From Schistosoma haematobium (Eukaryota > Platyhelminthes > Trematoda > Strigeidida > Schistosomatidae): 64,000 nt of DNA. The stretch's first letter is position 1. Each line of letters begins with the position of its first letter. The stretch spans positions 16,857,501 to 16,921,500 of the forward strand of contig NC_067201.1 of assembly GCF_000699445.3 (NCBI RefSeq), read 5' to 3'. The translations under genes were made by a program, and so were the position numbers. A model generated the notes under the pieces. The model did no database searches. It was given only the letters and a program-made list of their open reading frames with translations, and had not been told where the DNA came from. Positions 1-10,474 of this stretch are shown here, one piece after another.

Positions 1-341
1 ATTAATCATTGCAGTAATATTTATGTTTTGTTTTCATAATTCAGATTTATTATCACTGGAAGTTTAAAATACAATATTTTACCAGGTAAAGGTCTTGATA
101 AGGACAGATAGTTACTAAGTGTGAGAAAGAATTTAAAATGTGATTCCATGATTGTTACTATAATTATTAAAATGAACGTTGAATGAAGTGATAACTTCTC
201 GTTAGAATTTTCAATGCACTAATAGGACATATATGAAAAGAAAAGTATGATCTATGTGAATTTCGATCCATTTACTTAGTTGTACCACGGTCACTATGAC
301 TAATGAAGATATGTGATGTGCCGATAAACAAATCTGGAATC
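1..341. other. AT-rich intergenic DNA
   Basis: No reading frame, RNA or clear repeat could be supported here. Confidence 0.5.
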
Positions 342-381
342 AAATTCACTTGGTGCTGTTTGCTTGTATCTTCCCATTGTT
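342..381 (+). repeat. Short Sm-alpha-like repeat fragment
   Basis: About 40 bases match the upstream part of the hammerhead-bearing repeat at 9311-9650: both read AATTCACTTGGT followed by a variable stretch and then TCTTCCCATTG. The tRNA-like and ribozyme parts are absent, so this is a decayed or truncated copy. Confidence 0.4.
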
Positions 382-554
382 AATATATTCTACTTTCAGT
401 ATTTGTCTCTGAACCGATCTCAATTTGCAATAATATCTAACTTAAAATTAAAAACCACCAGCAAATTGAATAAAAAAATCACCACTAACTGTGATTCACT
501 TTCACTACTGTTCATTATACGAATTGATCAGTAGTCGAATAAAAACTAGTTGTA

Positions 555-812
555 ATGGTCACACTATATCGAGAATTGATTGATATTGAAAGTGTGAACC
601 ATCTATTTCTACCTGAAGTTTATGCTGAAGATGTCTTCCGGAAGAACGACGAAAGCTCCACGACCGAACCATCCAGCTCAGAGAATAAAACTCCATCACA
701 AGCATCTCGGTGGTCTGAAGATACTGTGCTCGCTGATAGACTGAAACGAACGAGTTTCGATCCTATGTCAGATCTTCAGTGTGCACTATTGGACAGTATT
801 ATACCAAACTGA
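555..812 (+). CDS. Hypothetical 85-aa acidic, Ser-rich reading frame
   Basis: An open frame of 85 codons from ATG to TGA. The protein is not recognised. Its middle (about residues 34-55) is rich in Ser, Thr, Glu and Pro, and the end reads MSDLQCALLDSIIPN, a plausible short helix. No signal peptide or membrane segment is visible. It could be a single-exon small gene, or the terminal exon of a gene starting left of the window, because possible acceptor AG dinucleotides lie just upstream. There is no AATAAA close downstream. Composition looks more coding-like than its surroundings, but that is only an impression. Confidence 0.3.
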   Translation: MVTLYRELIDIESVNHLFLPEVYAEDVFRKNDESSTTEPSSSENKTPSQASRWSEDTVLADRLKRTSFDPMSDLQCALLDSIIPN

Positions 813-1523
813 AACAACTGTTCATTCTTTACTGGTTTCCAAGGGTCCTCCAGCTCATAATCAATCCTTAAATCACCAACAAACCAACATGAGACAAATA
901 ATATGAACCATACAGTTGACTGGCTGTTTTAATATACAGCTGGGGAGTATCTTTCATTCATAAGAATCCCATAACTACTTGTCTAGACAGTCAATTATCA
1001 ACTGTTGATTCACTGTGATCCTAAAGAAATTTTTAATTAGTGAAAAGTATGTTTATACAGCAAAGATTCATGCGATGTATATGTTTGACCCAAAATCTTT
1101 ATACTTATGGCGTAAGTTATTACTGACAATCTTTGGAATCATTATGCGTTCATGGATAAATACTCACTGAAACGTCATCTGGAGACAGTGGTAGTTGTCT
1201 AAATTTTTTAATTTTAATAAGACAACTTAACGTTCACACTTTGCTCAATAATCAACATGCAGTCTTCAGTTCTCATGGCAACTTCGAAACTTTGAGACAC
1301 TACATAGAGATGCGTTGATTCACACCTCTCACTTCCGTCAAATCGCAACATTTTACGACGATCATCCAACGTCGTCCATGGTATTTGTTTCAATTGTGAA
1401 ATTGTTAAGCTCTGACGATCGCCAAATAACTGATGCTGGAAATCTCAATCAATGTATCAGGACCCGGAGGTTCGATAGCCCAACGTTTATCTTGAGACCT
1501 GGAGGTTGTAGATTCAATCCGTT

Positions 1524-1830
1524 GTAAAGAGGTGTGTAGACAATTGTTTATGCAAGATACCGAATATCCGTTGGTCAGATACCACCAACAAGAGCCTACT
1601 GTGTGAGAGAACAAATTAGCTTCCAGTAGAAGAGTAAATTATGCAAAGACGCTGGTAGTGGATATGACACACATTGCAGAACTCATCGAATTGCATCACG
1701 AGGCAAGCGCTGACTTGGAACCCTGAATGGAAACGGAAAAGTGGACGACCAAAGAACACACTGTGTCGATAATTGGAAGAAGACATCGAAAGGATGAACA
1801 GCAACCGGAGCTTGGTTATCTGCAATGTGA
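1524..1830 (+). pseudogene. RTE-type retrotransposon relic (C-terminal end)
   Basis: Conceptual translation from 1524 gives a fragment with several stops that matches the C-terminal region typical of schistosome RTE-clade polyproteins. Landmarks are CVDNCLCKIPNIRWSDTTN near the start, then a segment with [18 protein letters not shown] and GRPKNTLCR, then an acidic EEDIERMN stretch. At least four in-frame stops show it is dead. The reverse-transcriptase domain and the usual GGLC..GNRRK end are missing. Confidence 0.72.
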
Positions 1831-2945
1831 ATAAAATAAATTGGTAAGTAGAATGCTGGATGAAAGTGATTATTTCGACAATAAATGATCAATCAGGTTA
1901 AGTGATTGTTATAGAGTTATTCACTGTGAGGGCTGTGGTCGATTTCACCTGGAGAGCTTCTCGAATGGAGACAGCTTCAAATGAGAAAAAGTGATAGCGT
2001 AGTTGGGTTTGACCGTATGATGTGCAAACTTCCCAAGGTTGCCTGCAGCAGCGTGTTGATGACGTTCTGACAACACGCTTGTAGTTCAGAGACTTGACAC
2101 ACTTCAAATGTTGCATGCCATTATTGGACATTTTCTTACTCGCCTATAGCAAAGCGAGAACAATCGCAAATGATGGGGCACTTCGCTGTCCAGTTTTATT
2201 TCACTCAGTCACTCAATTGACTGCCGTATCTGTACTTGGCTCAAGAAAATCAAATCTATTTTCAAGAGAGCAAGCACAACAACATTGTGGACATCAAGGT
2301 TGGGCCATGAGTACGTTTCACACGGTATCACGAAAAACTGCAAGCTGACTGAAAAACGTTGTTATCAGAAACAACTCGAAATCTCATCATATAACATGGT
2401 TTGTGCCAACCACATTTTCCAAATTGAAACCAATCTTCATTGTCTCAAACCATATTTCGAAAACTTCAAATATTCATCATTTTCAAAACACTCAAATAGC
2501 GTGATAAACATTGGAGTGAATTAAATTGGTTAGTTTAATAAAAACTATAAACATTGACATGTTCACTTGTGAATCGAAGTACATCATTACCAAATATGTT
2601 GACATACTTCACCTCCCTCAAAATTCACAATCTTTCGATGCGAATAACAACATGCTAAACTACAAAACAAGCGAATGTCAAATCACTGCATATTTTGATT
2701 AGATAAACTAGATTTTGTTGAATGTCTACACTGATTTAGTTATCTTGTCTCATTCACTCATAGACAACACGGTGAATAAACATCCTTCAAAACTACACAT
2801 AATTCGGCTACAATTATTCTAAATGTAACTTAAACGTAATCTACAATGAGATTTACTCGACACTGAAATATTTTATGCGTGGTACTAGTAATCATTGTAC
2901 GTTAACTAGTAAGGAATTCGACAGTTGAGTATATTGACAGTAACA
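1831..2945. other. Intergenic DNA, no supported feature
   Basis: Short open frames exist on both strands but none carries recognisable motifs, a leader sequence or consistent splice sites. It may be decayed transposon DNA. Confidence 0.4.
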
Positions 2946-3083
2946 ATGGCCACATCTGTTTCAGTGCTGAAGGCTTTCGACACGAAAATCTACTACTTTC
3001 TCGAAATGTTCAAAATTGGATTTCTGTTTTCCTTAAACTCTGCTACAGGAATCACACTGCTACACATTTCCCTACTAAGCTAG
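2946..3083 (+). CDS. Candidate leader exon or 45-aa peptide (weak)
   Basis: An ATG-initiated frame of 45 codons with hydrophobic patches (IYYFLEMFKIGFLFSL at about residues 16-31). The stop overlaps a possible splice donor (CTAGTAAGAC), so it could be a first exon. It is listed because two better-supported leader exons follow at 4776 and 5265. There is no poly(A) signal close by and no homology is recognised. Confidence 0.18.
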   Translation: MATSVSVLKAFDTKIYYFLEMFKIGFLFSLNSATGITLLHISLLS

Positions 3084-4775
3084 TAAGACTAGTGAGCGAA
3101 ACCTGAATGAGCGAAAAGATTCCACACACTCTCACTATCAGAATTTACAAAAGAGGAGCGGTAGACATCTCCAACAGTTAACCGAATTCGTTCAACACAG
3201 TATTCGCTCAACACGTTATTAAGCAAGCTACAACTTCAGCTCATCTATTAACAAAATTTCCAACTTTGACAGAGTAGCAGCGTGTGAACATGGGGAATGG
3301 AATTCGCTAACGTATAGCGCAAATGTCACTAAAATTGGCAGACAGAGTCGTTGGATAACATCCTCTTCTTTTATCTAATGCACCAGTGTCCCGACACTGG
3401 CAGCATATTAAAAAGAAGGGCAGCCATTGACAGAGTTCAGTGTGGAAAGCACTGTACAATGCTGAGTAAATGTATCACTACAGCCATGCTATGCCAAATG
3501 AATAATAGCTGAAACGTATCGACAGGCAAACTCCTCCATTGAGGGTAAATTGTACCATACTGATATGCTAAAGACCATCAGTTAATCGACCCTTTCAAAT
3601 CCGAGTTGGACACGACAAATCGTAGACCGTGAGAGATGCCTACAGAAGATAAGCAAACACGCACAGAACAATCTGCATGATGGTTGTTGGAGTTTACTAG
3701 TTAGTAGAAGGTGTTCGGGATGAACCTCAAGAACACGACAGGCAACAGTGTCATTGGTCATCACACAACGTATATATTCACATCACCACAATGATTAGGA
3801 AGTTCAGGTTACCTAGTCCTCTACACATCACGACCATTGAGTCTCCGCACCTGATGGCGTTGAACTCCTGAAACCGAAACGACATAGCTGAGCTATCCAT
3901 GCTTGATAGATATGGAAAAACGATATCTGCAGTACCGCCACATGCTGTGACTATCCACCTAAATCAAAGAGGCAACACCATAAACACCCAATCAAACACA
4001 CCTTAGTGTCAGTTGACCTTGGTCAATAACCCACCGAACACAACACCGAAACAACGATCTCTTTGATGGTCAAGTCTACTCGAGAGCAGAGAAGACACCG
4101 TCTGTCCAATTTATTCCGAAGAAAACAACACCATTATGATGAATGACCTTCAACACGACCCTTGTTCACGAGAATCAAACGATCAATCAGTGAATGATCT
4201 CAGACAGATATTGGTGGATATTATTCAGGATAAAATTCAACACAATGTTCCTCAGGCAAAGTTCACCACTGTTAAGTGAACAGTGTATGTGTGATGTTCA
4301 ACATGCAAACGCTGATGTTTTCTGATTCTAGTGGACAATTCAACCACGTATCGTGAATTGAAATCAACACTCCATCACACCGACGTTGTACCAACTCGTG
4401 GACAACTGGATAGTTCCACGAGACAGTGATGAGACTAGTCGAAGATGCTTCTCAACAGTTTAGGAATGGTACAAACAATATTTTAGATATTCTTTAATTA
4501 ACCTACATTGACCGTTCCAGTTATCCTGTAAGTGATTCTTTAAACTTGTTACGTATGTGTGTGTGACTGAGAAATTTAGTAGGTGGTCACAAACTGTTTT
4601 GTGTAACACCAAACAGATTCTGGCTCTGAAATGCGAAATCCTAACTAATTGGCTGACCTAAACATGTTGGCCAATAGTTGTTGACTTATAATTCTCTTGC
4701 TGATCATTGGTTTGTAACAAGACCAGTGAAATCTATTTATACTCTACAATAACATTAGAAATCAGCAAGAGAACA
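3084..4775. other. Intergenic DNA, no supported feature
   Basis: No gene was recognised. A 47-codon open frame at 4138-4281 (MMNDLQHDPCSRE...) is noted but unsupported by splice sites or a poly(A) signal. Confidence 0.35.
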
Positions 4776-5005
4776 ATGTCGACAATCAGCTATAAATCGC
4801 GTCTCATCCAATGTTTATTGCAAGCAGTGTTGGTGTTGTCAATATTAGTTCAGGTTTTTGGAAGCAACTCCGATGAGACACTGCCACGTAAGTTGATTTC
4901 ATGTTGCTATTTGTTGAGAACAGAAAATGTGAAAGAATTTGAAGATGCTTTTTCGCTCTCGTTTCAGGTGAACGACGAGGCATGGAGATGCTTCGTTTGG
5001 GCTAG
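4776..5005 (+). CDS. Candidate two-exon gene for a 49-aa secreted peptide
   Basis: Exon 1 (4776-4887) starts MSTISYKSRLIQ and has a typical signal peptide: a basic n-region, a hydrophobic core (about residues 14-27, LLQAVLVLSILVQV) and a likely cleavage site after VFG or GSN. It ends at a strong donor, GTAAGTTG. A polypyrimidine tract ending CTCGTTTCAG at 4967 marks exon 2 (4968-5005), which joins in frame and ends at TAG. The mature peptide would be about 20 residues, with an RERR basic site followed by GMEMLRLG. The final Gly after Leu is what a C-terminal amidation signal looks like. AATAAA lies at 5053, so the unit is complete in about 300 bp. No family is recognised; a neuropeptide-like precursor or a micro-exon-gene-like secreted protein are the alternatives. 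Splicing is inferred, not observed. Confidence 0.45.
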
Positions 5006-5052
5006 TTATCACATCCACAAACTGAACCACATGTATTTACACAGTGTATTCA

Positions 5053-5058
5053 AATAAA
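5053..5058 (+). terminator. Poly(A) signal AATAAA for the 4776-5005 unit
   Basis: Canonical AATAAA 48 nt after the predicted stop codon. Confidence 0.45.
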
Positions 5059-5206
5059 TTATTACCAATTTCTGAGGTGCATTCTTTCTTACTGATACTT
5101 AGCTGTTCTCAGTTATTGATTGCTTGAAATGTTAACTGCGCACGTTCCCATTAAATAATCTCTTGCCAATCATTGGTATACAACATGAACGCAAATCTAG
5201 TCACGC

Positions 5207-5216
5207 AATATAAAAC
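5207..5216 (+). promoter_or_regulatory. Possible TATA box
   Basis: The sequence CAATATAAAACG lies about 55 nt upstream of the ATG at 5265. The DNA before it (CTCTTGCCAATCATTGGT, near 5160) resembles that before the 4776 gene (CTCTTGCTGATCATTGGT, near 4693), which suggests related upstream regions. Confidence 0.3.
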
Positions 5217-5264
5217 GCTGAAAATGTGTGAGGTATCTGTAAAGAATTAAGAACCAGTGTAGAC

Positions 5265-5716
5265 ATGAAATCAGTAAAAGCCAATCGTGATGTGCGTTTC
5301 TTCCACTACTTATTACAACTTATCTTGATGCTCACTTTGACATTGAGGCATATTTACGGACGAAATTCAAAGTGAGTTGAATTTCCTAAGATTAAGGATC
5401 CATTACGTCTTATTCTTCAACGTAACCCTCACGAGTCACGGGAATCTGACGTGTCCAAGAGAATCGTGTTGATTGATTGTGTTGTTGTAAACAATTTCGT
5501 TCGCTTTACGGGTTTGAATACGCCAAACTCTGTAGTTCATGAGAAAAAAGTGTACTCCTTCTGTTTCGCGATTTCTCTCTACCTGATTACAATTCTACAC
5601 GTGATATATACAGATGTGCGGGAAACTGTTTGAAGATGGAATTCGCAAACGCTTATTCCGGAAATCGACAACATGAACTGTGTGATTATCGTGCAATGTT
5701 TAAGAAGTTTTGGTAA
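5265..5716 (+). CDS. Candidate two-exon gene for a 69-aa cysteine-containing secreted peptide
   Basis: Exon 1 (5265-5371) begins MKSVKANRDVRFFHY, followed by a hydrophobic core (LLQLILMLTLTL, about residues 16-27) that looks like a signal peptide, and ends at donor GTGAGTTG. The acceptor ATATATACAG at 5613 opens exon 2 (5614-5716), which stays in frame for 34 codons to TAA and reads CAGNCLKMEFANAY then a third Cys (ELCDYRAMF). The stop sits inside TGGTAAGTTC, also a good donor, so further exons are possible. No AATAAA follows closely. The pattern (short exons, secreted, next to a similar unit) resembles schistosome small secreted-protein genes, but no family is assigned. Confidence 0.38.
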
Positions 5717-6890
5717 GTTCTACTGCCTACGAAAATGGATGTAGAAAACAAAGAGAGACAACCTGCTATCTATCTGAACTGGAAACCAACGAGATGGATT
5801 GAGTAATTATTGTGGAAGAATTGTCCACATTAATCCTGCGAATAAGGTCAGTGAAATACACAGAGGGATGGAAAAGAATGTTTGGCATAGATTATATGAC
5901 ACTGAGATTGAGTAAGTTTGTCTATCGAAATGCACAATATATTTGAAGGCATAAATACCGAGTTTCGACTTGATTGTTTCAAATACACTGAGCATTGAGT
6001 AGAGTTGGTGATTAAATACTGGAGAGCTTCTTATGTTTCTTACAACCAGCCACAAAATGTCGGATACCCAGTTTTCTTGTTGTGGATCCCAGTGAATGAG
6101 TCTATTCTAGATGCATTTATATCCGTATATACTTATGATATACCAAAAATCATTAACACTACAAATCGATGTGTCTGATTCTGAGTAAAGAAAAACGGTA
6201 ACAAATATCACTCACATGGAAATGATATATCAAATAACATATTGACAAGGGTTGTAATGAAATGAATGTTACTTGTAAGCTCTTTCTGAGATAACAACAA
6301 CCATAATAATCTGAGTCAAAATTTCAGAGTGGTGTAGAATTGTTTGAAAATATGCCAGATTTTCCACTGTCAAACACGATGTGAGGCATAGGTAAATACA
6401 AATGTCTGACAAGTGTTGAAGAGACGTTTATGATCACTGCATGATTGTCAGCTGCACGTCAACATGCACTTCGTCTTCAGAGTCAACTGAAATGTCATAG
6501 CATACGTCACAAGTACATCTAAAGTTGTTGATGTCATTTGCTTTCAGATAATCATCAGTTCGATATTTGATGTATTGTGGCTGGTGAGCAGTTGTACACT
6601 GGTTCTGAGGTGCCTAATTATATTCTGTGAGTCTCATGTATAGTAAGAGACAGATTTGTGACGTCAACTATTTTCTTAACGTTGTCGTGCAGCTCACTGC
6701 ACGACTTTGCATATCACTGCTGAGTTGGATTAGAAGTTGGAGCTTCATGATCCGAAAATCAATTCGATTCATGCAGTCAGCTTTCTCGTTGGTTTTGCTA
6801 AAACAGCAAGTGTGTTCGGAAGTACACAAAAGTATGTGTGTGCACTATACAAATCAGAGTGTGGTCAAACATAACACGTTGTGTGTTTAG
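5717..6890. other. Intergenic or intronic DNA
   Basis: No firm gene. An open frame at 6627-6890 has a hydrophobic stretch and shares frame with the next exon, separated by one TAG. It may be intronic sequence read through. Confidence 0.3.
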
Positions 6891-7193
6891 TTGTTTATGT
6901 TATGTATTTCAAACTATGTACAAAACGTTGAATCGTCTGAGTGTACATTTGAAATAACTCATTTAAAGACGATGGACAGTTTGCCAGTATATGTTAATGG
7001 ACGTTGGTTATATAAGACGTCCTCATGCAATTTATTACATCTAGTAATTGGACAGACACCAACGACCGAAAACGGTGATATAATATTAAACCCTCCATTT
7101 GTCACTCAAACATTATTTGTAGAGAAGAGTGACAAAGTAAAATCAACATTATCAATCAAGCCTTGTGAATTTCATATGATTGGCACTAAATAA
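6891..7193 (+). CDS. Candidate terminal exon of an unrecognised gene
   Basis: An open frame of 100 codons directly follows a plausible acceptor (TTGTGTGTTTAG at 6890). It includes SSECTFEITHLKTMDSLPVY, NGRWLYKTSSCNLLHL and ends KPCEFHMIGTK before TAA. Four cysteines are present in all. AATAAA at 7189-7194 overlaps the stop codon, which fits a 3'-terminal exon. No domain is recognised. It could belong to one of the leader exons upstream. The reading frame is clear, but exon status is inferred. Confidence 0.38.
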   Translation: MFMLCISNYVQNVESSECTFEITHLKTMDSLPVYVNGRWLYKTSSCNLLHLVIGQTPTTENGDIILNPPFVTQTLFVEKSDKVKSTLSIKPCEFHMIGTK

Positions 7194-7271
7194 AATGTTG
7201 ACTGATATTTTCACATAATAACAGGAAGTATGTACACAGAATTACTTGTTTCTCTCACCTGCGTATTTTAG

Positions 7272-7394
7272 AAAGGCGACCAGCAGTGTCAAAATTCCGA
7301 ACTCTCGAAATTTTCAAGAGTTTCCGTAGCGCCTTTTTGCAGTTCCTCTCCACAATATTTCTGATGATATTGTCGTTCATCAATTTGTTCTCAG
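7272..7394 (+). CDS. Possible hydrophobic internal exon (weak)
   Basis: Bounded by acceptor GCGTATTTTAG and donor GGTAAAAG, this 123-nt stretch is open in one frame and encodes a basic segment, then a hydrophobic run (SAFLQFLSTIFLMILSFINL). There is no initiator Met. Its layout resembles the leader exons at 4776 and 5265. Confidence 0.18.
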
Positions 7395-9310
7395 GTAAAA
7401 GCTACACAAGTAATCGTATAGGTAAGCGTATAAGTAAGCGTACGGTATAATATTAGATGAATATTTAGGATGTAAAATCGGCAAGTTTACATGGAGTTAG
7501 ACAAATAGTAGACGATTCGGCAACATTTCAAATATATGGCAAGTAGCATTTATCACAATTTAATCTCGTCTCGTTCGTGAACTGAACCTCGTTAAAGTTT
7601 TGTATTCCGATCAACATCAACAAATAAACATCGAAAATATGAACATCTTTTTAAAATTATGTCTGTTTAGTCGCATCAGCAACGTGAATCCGAAAGTATC
7701 TTCCAACAAATTATACTTGGATGTTGATGGATTCATAAGTGGTTTAATGACTGTTTTAGATGACCACTGACTTTAGAAATCAACTAACTGATTGTATAGT
7801 AAGATACATCCCCTAGTTCTTTTTTCTTTTCACTAGATTCTTTCTAACGTAACTATGAAATAACTGTTTTTACTTATTAATTAATAATTTGCTTCCTCCT
7901 AAACTTATATTTAAATTTCGAAAGTATAATAAAAAGACGGATATTATCAAACCCATATAATATATTAGCGCAATACATTTCGAACAATCTGATCATATAT
8001 ATACTTGTTAATTATATTTATCTACGGTAATAAATGGTCAACTAGACTCGAAATGTAGCGTAAAAGGATTGAAGGATAATAAAACAAATAATATGAAGAC
8101 AATTTGAAACCTCAACACTCTAGATAATAAGCTTATATTACTAGAGTAGGTTTTAGGTTAGAACAAACCGTTTTTGAACACACAAACTTTATTATTTCAA
8201 CCAAAATTTCATAGCACAGTAACTGTTAGTACCATTGAATAATTTATGTCATTGTGGTATAGAATTGTCCATTTAGTCCTCAAAAATATTTCTAACCTAT
8301 TATTTAAGTCATTTACTTTCATCTTTTCTTGTACTACTGTTACACATAATGATATTGATTCTGCTTAACATTTTCTATTCAAAGTGCGATCGCTTGTACT
8401 GCTGGACTCGTAAACACATGTTTCGATGTTGTTATATTTAGGTTTATTGATTCTAGATTAAAAAATTCTTCAATGTTTTATCCTTTTTGAAAGTATGTTT
8501 TCTTCATTAAAGAAACCCCTTTTATTTAACTCGGTTAACAAGCAGAGTTTATTCGTTTACTTCTTGAAATTAAAGTCTTAAATGTGTAGAGCAATGAATA
8601 ACTTTCTATGCATTATGTCTTCTGAGTCCGAGTTCTCAAGCGGTTTAGGTACTTTTGAATGCTATTTTTGGTAGTAGTTTATATACTATTAGTGTTTATC
8701 ATAGTAGAATTCTCTGTTAATTTGCAACTGCCATGAAATAACTTACATTTTTAGCTGAATTCAAGTCACGTATATAGCTGAAATTCTAAGGACTATCCTT
8801 AAAATTCAAAGGGTTTTATGTACTTCATGTCTCTGTAGTTTGCTAGACGAATCTCACTGATTAGCTAGGTATTGAAGAAGACAATATTTTGACTTTCAGA
8901 ACTACTGTCAATGAATTACAACAAGCACTGAAGTGTGATGTAAATAGTTTCCAATTACTCACGTATTCCACTAGTATATAAATGACAAAGTTTGTGTTTA
9001 AACGTATTAAAAAAAGAATTGTGTTTGTATTGAATGAGTAAAATGTGTGAGGAATAGAAAGTCTAATTATTACTTTAGCCTATAAACATTTACACAGTCG
9101 ACTATGATCTGAACAATAATTGTTAACACCCATAAACTTTAAGGAAGTGTTTTTTTTACTCACAATTAATTACAAACATACTAAAAATATGTCAATAAGT
9201 TGATACAGTTGTAACAAGCCATAGACTGTAATCTAACGATGTCAGAAAACATCTATACTTTGCACTTATTACTGTGATGAAATATATGTGCTTCATACAT
9301 AACATTGGTT
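7395..9310. other. AT-rich intergenic DNA
   Basis: Nothing could be supported in this stretch on either strand. Confidence 0.45.
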
Positions 9311-9650
9311 AAATTCACTTGGTATTGTTCACTTAAATCTTCCCATTGATGCTTACGACTGCAATTGATCAGTCTCTTATTGGCATATGTATACACTGTG
9401 CGTATTGCCTTAATTCACAAGTATTCTAAGCAAAGATGGATAGTGGCTAGGAGTGGATAACGCAATGGCGTTTGCAACGAACGGTACTGGGTTCGAGTCC
9501 CCGAGTGAACATCAACTCTGAGATGCAGGTAAACCCAGCTGATAAATCCCAAACAGGACGAAACGCTCATCCTGGCTTCCACTGCTAGCCACTACTCAAC
9601 TTTACTATATGGTTCTCAGATTTTAGTGAGATGTTCTGTGATTTTGTGCT
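9311..9650 (+). mobile_element. Sm-alpha-like SINE with tRNA-like promoter and hammerhead
   Basis: The element has an upstream block (about 9311-9440), a tRNA-like RNA polymerase III promoter, a hammerhead-type segment and a 3' block. The A box is TGGCTAGGAGTGG (9444-9456) and the B box is GGTTCGAGTCC (9490-9500), a perfect match to the tRNA B-box consensus. The hammerhead segment follows 25 nt later. This order is the known architecture of the schistosome Sm-alpha family. Boundaries are approximate. Related fragments lie at 342-381 and 53205-53315. Confidence 0.8.
9525..9595 (+). ncRNA. Hammerhead ribozyme, schistosome type, core mutated
   Basis: Helix I strands are GCAGGTAAACCCAG (9525-9538) and CTGGCTTCCACTGC (9582-9595). 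The core should read CUGANGA then GAAA. Here it is CTGATAA (9539-9545), so the catalytic G8 position is A, while GAAA (9560-9563) is intact. Helix II is ATCC...GGAC with one broken pair. The loop is CAAACA. Self-cleavage is probably lost. Confidence 0.78.
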
Positions 9651-10474
9651 TAAATATATTTGGCTGGCCCCTCTCATGTTCTTGTTCACTACACTATCTT
9701 TACTAAGTAAAATATACAAAATGCACAGATGGTGTTTTAGTTTAGAAGTACACTGTGGTACTTTATAGTAGTCAGAATAATATTTTAAAAGTTTTTTTAT
9801 TGATTAATTGTAAATTATTCTTCTTAAAATGCTTATCATGATTATTATTATTAAGACAGATGACTTGCTGAAGACTCCATACTATTTATGAGTAATTGCC
9901 ATCAACAAATGATATTAAAGAGATTTTGTTCTACTATAGGATTCTTTAATAAGAATCAACTAATATACATGATGTTATGAAACCCTATTCAGATTAATGT
10001 AATAACATATGACCATTGAACTTCTAATTCATTATGACTGGTGACCAGGATAGTTTGCTTTAAACTTCAGTGAGTTATTTTACTGGGCCACTCAGCTATT
10101 ATAACACAGGTATTTTATTTTGTTACTAGATAATGTGATTTCTCGTTGTTTATCTTTTGTCATGAATTAATCGGTTACCGTTCACATTATCAGTACGAGA
10201 CAATCATATATCAATGCTGTCAATCAATTAGATTTTAATGTTACTTTGATAAATCCTGCTTAATTGATGTGTATTATTCCACTTGAAAGAATCCGAATAT
10301 ATTGTCCGTCGTACCGAATTTCAACTGTATATTAGTTTGTCATTAAAAGAAATAATTAAAACATTTTTAACCAATACATACTTCAATACTATACATAAAC
10401 GTGGATTTAACAATCTCATTCATATATTAATCCCATTCCATAAACCACGTTCGGAGAAAAGATTTTACTGTTCT
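9651..10474. other. Intergenic DNA, no supported feature
   Basis: AT-rich. A 66-codon open frame at 10283-10483 has no recognisable features and runs into the repeat at 10475. Confidence 0.4.

Noticed and set aside
6627..6890. 87-codon open frame with hydrophobic stretches
   Set aside because: No convincing signal peptide or splice structure; it ends at the probable acceptor of the next exon and looks like intronic readthrough.
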